A DNA stretch of 64,000 nucleotides from the NCBI GenBank assembly GCA_905221605.1, contig CAJNDS010001813.1:420934-484933 (forward strand), read 5' to 3'. Below, in pieces: positions 46,095 to 54,700 of this stretch (position 1 is the first letter of the stretch; the number at the start of each line of letters is the position of its first letter). The stretch comes from Symbiodinium natans (lineage: Eukaryota; Sar; Dinophyceae; Suessiales; Symbiodiniaceae). The notes below the pieces were generated by a model. The model did not search any database. It saw only the letters and a list, made by a program, of their open reading frames with translations, and had not been told where the DNA came from. The position numbers were made by a program, and so were the translations under genes.

Positions 46095-46314
46095 CTTTGC
46101 ATCCGAGGTCATGGCCTCGTAGCATCTCGGGTCCCAGGACCCAAAGTCATCTGCGTTCATCCCCAGAAGCTTTTGGATGTCTTGCCTTGTAAGCCATCCT
46201 GCAGGGAGGCATGCTTCTCCGAAGATCCTCTTGTAGTTCTTGCGAACCTCTTTGCCTGGAGTCGTTCCGTAGACGAAGGACTCTGCGGCACCAGATCCGG
46301 CAGGCTGGCCAGTG
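46095..46314 (-). CDS. Long clear exon, unrecognised protein
   Basis: 220 nt (1 + 73 codons) between TAAG| and a GC donor (AAG|GCAGCC). It contains AESFVYGTTPGKEVRKNYKR, then GEACLPAGWLTRQDIQKLLG and DDFGSWDPRCYEAMTSDAK. Balanced composition and a long open frame make this the best unassigned exon. Family not recognised. Confidence 0.5.
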
Positions 46315-46679
46315 CTTAGGGTTTAGGGTTTAGGGTTGAGGGTTGAGGGTTTAGGGTACCATCCCTATGCACATCCGCACGCGCACAGGAAGGCCTGAGC
46401 CCTCATAACCCAACCACCCAACATGAAAGGCTCCCTCCGAAACACCGAAGACTCGAAGACATATTCAACACACCCCTTTGGGGCACGCCACTTAAAAGAA
46501 ATTAAAGAGGTATGGCAAGTCCTTCCTTATCTTCTCCTTTTATAGGTTCAGGGGTATGGGTTTAAGGGTATGCTGCATTATGTTTAGATAAACCCGAAAC
46601 CCGAAACAGAGAACCAGAAGCAAAACAAAAATCCTACGCCCTACAACCCTAAACCCTAAACCCCAAACCCCAAACCCTA

Positions 46680-48165
46680 AACCCTAAACAGCGTGCGGTG
46701 ACAACGTCGCAGCTGAGGTGCTGCAGTGCGATCTGCCAGTCGATCGCCTGAAAGCAAGCGGGGGTTTACGAAAATAGGGGACCAAATAGACCCCAAATAG
46801 TAGGATCCCCTCATAATGCCTTATAATATGGACCCCAAAAAGGTACACTTGTGGGCTATTGCAGAGCATCTCTTTGCTTATCGGTTGTCTCTCGGTGGGC
46901 TATTTCACAGCATCTCTTTGAACAACACTCATGCTCATAAAAGAGCCTGCCCAACGGCAATCAATTCCAAAAGGAATAACTTGCTTATCCTACGCTTATC
47001 CTTGACTTGTCTTATCCTTTACAGATCCTCTGCATTTCCTATGCTTATCTTCTGCAATTCCAGCTTCTCATGCTTAATGGAGGATAAGCTATGGATAAGC
47101 AAACCCCCCCTCCCCCCCCCCCCCCCTCCCCCCACTTCATGAGTTTAGGGTTTATAGGTGCTTGATTGTCTGTAGGGGGCGGGAACCGGGGGCTGGGGAG
47201 TGCCAGAAATTCGACTTGGCACTTTGGTCCTGGATACCCTACATAGGGGTCTGGTTTAGGGTCTGTCAAGGTTGAGGATATGGTCAGTTCTCTAAATTAT
47301 GGTCCCTGTTTTGGGTACCCTAAGAGAGGCCGCCTTATAGTAAGGACCCCAAAAGGGCCAATAATTTAGAGAAATCACCATATAGGGTTTATGGTTGAGG
47401 GTCCAGTTTAGGTTCCAAGAGGTTTTATTTCTAGGGCCCTGCAAATCCGTACCAAACACTAAGCCTCAAACTTTCGGCGCTACTGTGTTTCAATAGCGTC
47501 TAATAAAGAGCCCTACAGCAAGGTCAAGAAATCTAAAACCCCAAACCCAAGGCGACACAAATCGACCTTAGAAACCGAACTCTTTCCCTCTTATCCTGCT
47601 TAGGGCTTAGGATTTAGGACTTGGGGGCTTGGGGCAAACAGTGATTAGAGGGTTCATAAGACCAGATTACTTCGCTTTCTGGCTTCATGCTTAGGGTTCA
47701 TGATTTGGGCATTACAGTTTGGGGCTGAGGGCTCCCTAAACCCTAAACCCTAACCCTAAACCCTAAACCCTAAACCCTAAACCCTAAACCCTAAACCCTA
47801 AACCCCTGAGGGGCTTAGGTTTTCAGGACTCCCGTCCTTGGAAAGGCACGTCGTGGACTGCGTGGAGATCTGAAGCCCCTCCCACGCGAGCAGGGCCCGA
47901 TAGCCACCCCTGGGAGCTGGGTTTAGGGTTTAGGGTTTAGGGTTTAGGGTTTAGGGTTTGGGGACTTGGGGCTTCCGGCACTTTAGGCGTTAGGGGTTTA
48001 ATTCGCGGTTTAGGGTCTCAGGGTTTAGGGTTTGTGCTTTGGGGTTTTAGGGTTTAGGGGTTTAGGGTGTATGGGTGTAGGGCAGTGTAGGGTTGAGGGC
48101 AGGGAAGGGCGCGCAAGAAATACTTGGTTTAGCGTGCAGAGTTTATTTGGGGTTCAGGAGGTGAG
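46680..48165. other. Mostly non-coding, some minisatellite
   Basis: A direct repeat around GTGGGCTATT...CATCTCTTTG (46849 and 46893), TTATCC-rich DNA to 47100, poly-C, a telomere array at 47745-47810, and one possible minus exon near 47830-47925. Confidence 0.5.
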
Positions 48166-48169
48166 TTTT

Positions 48170-48315
48170 GGGTAGTTACATGGTCCCTTGGCATGGCCCC
48201 TGAGCTGTGGAACCCTTATATGCCCATTCTATACAATAAAGAACTCAAGGGCCCAATATTTCAGCAGCCTTTCAGAAGGTAAAGGACCATAAACAACGGG
48301 GTCATGTAACTTCCC
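48170..48315. mobile_element. MITE-like element, family E
   Basis: Ends GGGTAGTTACATGGTCCC and GGGGTCATGTAACTTCCC. Related ends at 30114-30208, and partial copies near 21428, 31141, 41276 and 42790. Confidence 0.7.
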
Positions 48316-48421
48316 TTGGATTCAGACCCTCCCCGGATTCAGTCGTTATAAACCCCCTATTGCAATGCACCTCCCAAGGGCGGAGGGCCTGGCGGTTGCA
48401 ATGCCCCAAGAGGAAACGCCC

Positions 48422-48426
48422 TGAAT
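48422..48426. repeat. Target site duplication, left copy (TGAAT)
   Basis: TGAAT touches the outer edge of the 3' LTR and is repeated at 60779-60783. Five bases is the usual duplication length for copia integrases. Confidence 0.93.
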
Positions 48427-48569
48427 TGAAGTTTACAGGTCAGCACATGAGGGAATATGTAAACCGTTAAGTACGCCTCTTTTTATCGGCAACTTGAGCC
48501 ACAGTCGAGGGTAGAGTGATGTTATGCACAGCTCGCAAAAGGAGTGTTATTCCTACATGAGAAACTACA
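48427..48569 (-). repeat. 3' LTR (143 bp)
   Basis: Identical to the LTR at 60636-60778, TG...CA ends, directly preceded on the element strand by the purine run GAGGGGGG. Confidence 0.97.
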
Positions 48570-48577
48570 CCCCCCTC
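48570..48577 (-). promoter_or_regulatory. Polypurine tract (plus-strand primer)
   Basis: GAGGGGGG on the element strand abuts the 3' LTR, the expected position for the plus-strand priming site. Confidence 0.8.
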
Positions 48578-48620
48578 ACCGTGCTTGGCACAAGCTAAGG
48601 TGGACAGAGGATTGCGACAC

Positions 48621-48632
48621 ACCCTTTCGGGT
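48621..48632. repeat. Short hairpin in the retroelement 3' UTR
   Basis: Element strand ACCC-GAAA-GGGT: 4-bp stem, GAAA loop, between the last stop codon and the 3' LTR. Confidence 0.8.
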
Positions 48633-48717
48633 GGCCCGTGTTGTCCCACCCGCTATGACCGAAGCAAAGGTGAAGGGAAAAGCAAAACTTGAGCTGTTGT
48701 GCATACAAAATGGGCAT

Positions 48718-51700
48718 TCAGCGGCTCCACCACTGCGATCCGCGCTGATTGCTCCAGCGGGATGAGCCCCAACCCTGACTAGCTGGCTCACGCCACTCAC
48801 GCCACTCGCGCCATTCACGATCTGACCACCACTGTTCTTGCCCTTGGTGCCAGGGTGCTCCGTGAACAGCTGTGTCCCTTGATGAGGCACTCTGTGTCGA
48901 TGGACGAGCAGTCGTGGCAGTCTCCATTCGCTGCTGTGCCGTCTCTCGATTCTTGGCGGCGTGATAGGCGGTGATCCTCTCCTGCTCCTCGGCAGAGTGG
49001 ATGCATTCGGCTGCTAGCATTTGCAGCTCGGCAATCATGCCTTCCGGCGTTTCATGCTTGAGTTCCACAATGCCGTTGAAGCTGTAGATTGTGCGAGCAC
49101 CGGACAAGCGGGTGGCGATATCGGCATAGAAGCTGAAGCCGATGAATGCGCCGCCATAGGCCATCCCGATGGGGTTCTCGGAGAACTGGTCAATCAGTCC
49201 AGCCGATTTTAGGCCATCCATCGGCGCATCGCCATAGTAAACCAACTTGCCCGGCATTCCCTTGCGGGAAGCTCCACTGAGGTAGTTCGACCCCGCCTGC
49301 AGAAGCCGCTGCTCTTCCGTGCGGCCTGGGTCCGGGAGCACGGCCTTCACCAGGAGGTCCATTCGGCACGCATCCTGAACCGTGATTCCGTTCCTCATCA
49401 TCTGCAGGAAGAAGGTGGCATCCCGTTCCAACCGGTCAGCGATGGAGTCGAACTTGAGCTTCCTCGCTCGTTGGAACTTGTCTTTGGCATCGCGTATGAT
49501 CAGCGCATCCAGGGAGACTGAGCCCCGCTGTTTGCTAAACTTTTCTGCGATACCACGGAGGTGTCCCAGGAGATCCTCATTCCGAGCGTTGTACGTCAGC
49601 TTGAGGAGTGTGGTACGGCGGTTTTGCTGGAACGAAGTGTACTGGCGGCTTGCCTTGCTGGACTCCGGAAACTGGTTCTCACCGCATGTCATGCAAAAGC
49701 GCTGCCCAAGCAGGACGATGCGCTGGCAGGCCGAGCATGGATAGCTCCCATATGGGGCTTCGCTATCGCTCTCTGCCTCTTCCGTGTCGGATATCTCCTG
49801 TGCAGGCTGCGGTTGGTCATCCATCGATGCCTCGTCTTTCGAGACATCGATGCCCTCATCTTGCTCTGCAATGGGTTCCAGCGCAGCAGCGTCGGTCCTC
49901 GCCTTCTTTGCCTCAAGGAAGGCGCCAACAGTGCCCTTGACTCGCTTGGGCTGGTCTTCAGGGACAGCCCTTGACGCCAAGGCTTTGACTGTTGAGCTCG
50001 ATGAAGCTTGGTCAACAGTATCCGGCTCACCCTCGCGGGTGGCTGCAGACTGGGCCTCTCCTGTTCTTGCGTAAATCACCTTGTTCGTGGTGGTGTCCAC
50101 ACATGAAAGGATATACCGAGGGTTAACGACTGCACGGGTCAAAATCCCGCGGGTACTGTTCTCAAAGAAGACGAGGCCATCTCGGAGAGCTTCATGCAGA
50201 TTCACCGCAATCTGGAACGGCTGCGTTGACCTGAGTCCAGAGGTGTACTTCTCGTCCTTGAGGGTGGTAGGTGAGAAGTAAGCATGGGCACGCCCGCCCT
50301 TTCTGCCGCCAGCGACCTTGATCCCGGATTTCAAAATCGACTCCACGCTCTTCGCGTCCGTGCGGTGGTATATGACCTGTGGAGCGACATCCAAATTTTC
50401 ATTGGTGAGAAACCTCCGGGCAAGGAACTCGTCTGACTCGATGCGCATCACTTTCTCCGAGTGACCGGTGACTGCCCTGACCCGCACAGGGAAGAGGGAA
50501 AGATTCAGACTGTTGCTGATCTCATGCCGGATCCCAAGAATCTCGAACCTCCTCTTTTTGTCCTGCGCGGTCACCTGCAGCAGCTGTCTTACGCCCCATT
50601 TTCGACGAGTTGCTTCATTGAAACGATCCAGGAGCTTATCGACATCCGTCCACATGGCGATGTCGAAGTCCAGCCCATACCAGTCGTTCTGGTGCCCCCT
50701 CAAGAGCATGGTGAGCAGCTTGAGGTCGCCGTGCCTAAAGTTCACCCGCTGTTCATACTTGCGGAGATCGGCACTTGGCAGGGGCTCGAGGTCGTGGAGC
50801 GTCCCGTTGTACCAGTATCCGGTCATCGGGAGATCCGGCTCCTGGCTTTCCTCCGCACCATGGGTTTTGGATGCGTCCTGGTACATCTCGCGGACGTAAA
50901 CATCCTCACTTTGCCCCGACGACTTACCCTTTCGGGTAGCTGCGCTTGTTGCCCGGCCATCTGACGCCAGGGGAGGTCGATAATCCCCTTCATCGGCGAA
51001 CACGACCTCGTTCAGAGGAAGGTATTCAGCCTTCTCTGACTCGGCCTGGACGACCTCATCCTTGACCTCAGCGATCTCCGACACGTCCGAAACCACAGGA
51101 TACTCCACCTCGGATCGGGCGATCGTTTTGTCTTGCTGAGCGGGTGCGGCAACTGGTTCATGCGCAGTATTAGCGTCGGGGACCTCCCACCAGGTGTCTT
51201 CCGTGCTGATCTTCACGGGCACAGGCGCCTTAATCTTGTGGACCTTCAGGTCGTTTCTGCCACTTTCAACCACCTCCTTGTAGAGGCGTAGGGCTTCACG
51301 ACCTGCTGTACTGTCCATCCTGTAGCCGCCTTCCACCTCTAGGTAGGGGTAAAGATCTCCTAGTCGATCCAGAACATCTGCAAAACGTGACGCTTCCTTT
51401 TCCAGGTCGCCAAGGAGCGCCGTGGTGTAGATGTAATCTTGGATCTGTTTGCGGTTTTCGGGGGTATCCCAAAGATGAAAATCATCGTAATAGGACAGCT
51501 TCATTGCCTGGGATGTGGCCGTTTGAACTTGCAGTCCGCGACTTGTGAACTCATGGAACATCTTGGAGATGAATTCGTTGTATGCGGGATGCAAGTTGTA
51601 AGTCTCGTGGTCAACGTTGCCGACGATGCGGACAAACCCGATGTGCGGCTCACCCGCGAGGGTGGCTAGTGCATCGGCGCAGCGCCTCACCTTCCTCGCA

Positions 51701-54700
51701 ACATCTTCTGCCGAGGTCTGGGAGGTTGAATATGCCGCGCCCGGGGCGAGCCGCGTGGGGATGCATCCTCGTCGTCCAGCAACTTCATTTCCTGACCACC
51801 AAACGATCACATCGATCTCGCACTCCGACCCATACTTGGCACGGATTGCCTGGATCTCCTCCTGCACCTGCCAAGTGAGCCATGAAAGCGTCTTGCCCCA
51901 ACACATGTGGAGTTTATCGCTCGTGTACCTGAGGGTCAGTGCTGCCATGAAGATTTCCTCTTCGGGAATGGAGAATTTCCACTTCCCCTTGGTATTCTGT
52001 CGTCCAAGGGATGTGACTGAGTCCGTCACCACTAGCAGAAAGCGACTTCGGCGCAACCTTTCGGTTGGCTGGAGCTTGCTGAGACCCTCATTTGAGATGC
52101 GAGCTAGCTTGAGCAGATTCGGCGTTGGAATCTCGGGGTCATTGAGGCTGAGGCTGGCGATGGTCTGTGGGGGGAAGACCTCATAGGACTTGAGGAGCGC
52201 GTCATACTCCTTCCCCGCCTGGAGCTGCAAGTACTCCACGCTCAGTCCGGCGTTGACGAGCATGTTGAGATGTCCTTGCAGTGCCAAAGGTCGGCCCTCC
52301 ATGCCAGTATCGCAGGAGTAGCCTGCACCATGGGCGACCAATCGCGACATGGTTCCTAATGCCTCGATGCTGCTGACCACTTGGAGAGAGCCAGCTAGCA
52401 CAGAAAGAGTCGGTACAGCAGGCTCAACCGAAGCACTTGCGCATGTGGTGTATGTTTGTGCGTTCTCGATCGATGCACGCAAAAACGACTCGACCGTTTC
52501 GGGAGCGGTTTTGGGACTATTTCTACCCCCCTCATCGTGAGGGGATGCACATAAACAAACGCACGCATGTTTCAACTGAGCCCGGGGCGTCCTAAAATCA
52601 TTTCCCCGTAGGAGTTGCTTGTCATCTTCACTCAGCTTTGTCCACCCCCCTGATGAGTAGGCAATGAGAGAATGCCTGTTTCCTGTAAAGGGCTGGACAG
52701 CATGTCGAAGGTGAGGGTTTAGGAGCACGGGTTTGCGACAAGTTTGAACGTTGCGGCCATGCCAGGTCTTACCGTCTTCGTCGGTGAAAGCGTCCATCCC
52801 TTTGTCGGGGTCCTCCACCCAGAGCTCGCCCCCCTGATAGGGACCGAAGCCGAAGGACCAGTTTTGGCTGCCTCTGAGATTAAACTTGTCGCTGTGAACG
52901 CCTGCCCTACCCATAAAATTGATGACAAACGAAGTCCAGGTAAAATGCTTTGGAGCGTGCTTTCGGATGAAACCATTTATGTAGCGGCACAGTTGGGACA
53001 TTTGGCCAGTACGCTTTGTTAGGCCGAAGCACCCACCATGTGTCCACAGCCCAAACACGAAGTATTTGGGAGCCACTTCGGTGCCGGAACGAACGACACT
53101 GCGAAGCCTTGAGCTCGACACACGAAGGTTGTCGTACATCATTTCGGCGACCTGCTCGAAATCTTCGAAATCATATCGATCAGCTCGGCGAAGCAGTTTT
53201 GCAACATGTTCCAGTTGATCTGTGGGAATACACACCGACTTCGGAGCAGCGGGAACAGATTTCGACACGGAATTTCTTCCGGCTTGAGGGTCGACCGACT
53301 TGTAGGTGTGAGCAATGAGCTTCAACGCATGTATCCATTTTGTTCGCTCCGTAAAAGGCTTTGTGAACACGTCTGCAACTTGCTCGCTGGTGTCAACATT
53401 GAGGAGGCGAAAATGTCCTTCTTCATATTGCTGACGGAGCCATCCGAAGCTAACCTTTTGTGTGCGATCTGTATGTCGAAGCACACCTGCACGCCCTGAT
53501 AACAGCAGAGTAATGGTCGCTTGGTTATCTTCCAAATGCCTAATCTGAAAACATTTGGGAAGCTGGACGTGCAAACCATTGATATCTGCAATAGACATGC
53601 CATCGGGTCTGGTAGTGCCATACCGAATCTCATCGAGTTCAGGGTCTATGCGTGCCACAACAGAGTTGCTCGTAGACTTCATCTCAGCCCTCGGCCCAAC
53701 CTTGCGGTCGGCTTTGCCGCGCCAAAGGAAGTACCAGAGGCTGAGGCTTGGAAGACCTTGGGCGCGTACACCCTGATTAGCCGACACCACTTCAGACTCG
53801 GTAGAGCTCATTGTTATGGACGTTTGTTTCTTACTGAAGGCGTTGATGGGATAGTACGTGTTCGGGCCCACCAGAAACAAAGCACATCCAGTAGTAGATT
53901 TTGAATCGTACTCACCTGCGAAGTCAGCGTCGCTAAAAAGCCAGAGTCTGCAATCAAGTATCGAATCCCCAATAAACCCACTCATAGTGAGGTCGATAGA
54001 AGAATTGACGTACGATACAAGACGATGTAATGCTAGATCACAATCTGGACTCCATTTTGTGACTCGCGAGGCCAAGGATTGGGTTGCTCGTAAAAGATCC
54101 CATCGTGCCATTCTTGCAGCAAACAGGATTTTCATGAGGACCTTACTTGCAATAGGTTGGAGCCGCCCTGTCTTCTCCGTTTCGTTGACGATAGGAGTGG
54201 CCATCCGAAGTTCATGGAACGGTGTGCTCACTGACTTCAACGAGCTACGATCCACCTTTGCCAATTCACAGTAGCGATCCACACAAGAATGCAAGAAATC
54301 CTTCATGTCATAGGTGATTCTTGTAACCGGTTTAGTCATAGAGCCCGGCTTGTCCTCCTGGTCCCTTGAAAGAGTAACGAACTTGTTCTGTTTGACCTCC
54401 TTCTTTGCCTCGGCCTTGTTTCGAACCGACTTACCCTTTCGGGCAGCTGCAACAGCCAGACCGAACTCTTCGGGCCCCCGGGCAGCGAGGTCAAAGTACG
54501 TCGTACCTGTCCACCACTGTTTGAAGCATTTGTCCCTAGCGATGTTCATATTGTCTTGTTGTTCTTCTGTCACCCCATTTGCAGCCTGAAAGGTGTATCT
54601 TTGAGGTCCAATTGTAGGGAACATCTGAACATCATCTTCAGTGGGCATATACAACCTCTTTCTGGGATAGCTATGGTGCCGAACTGCAAGCATGACTTCC

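Noticed and set aside
48427-48569. Terminal-repeat element without coding (TRIM)
   Set aside because: The LTRs are TRIM-sized but bracket a full coding element with its own primer site and polypurine tract.
48467-48649. Small minus ORF shared with 60676-60927
   Set aside because: Both are readings of the LTR, which is duplicated; not a gene.
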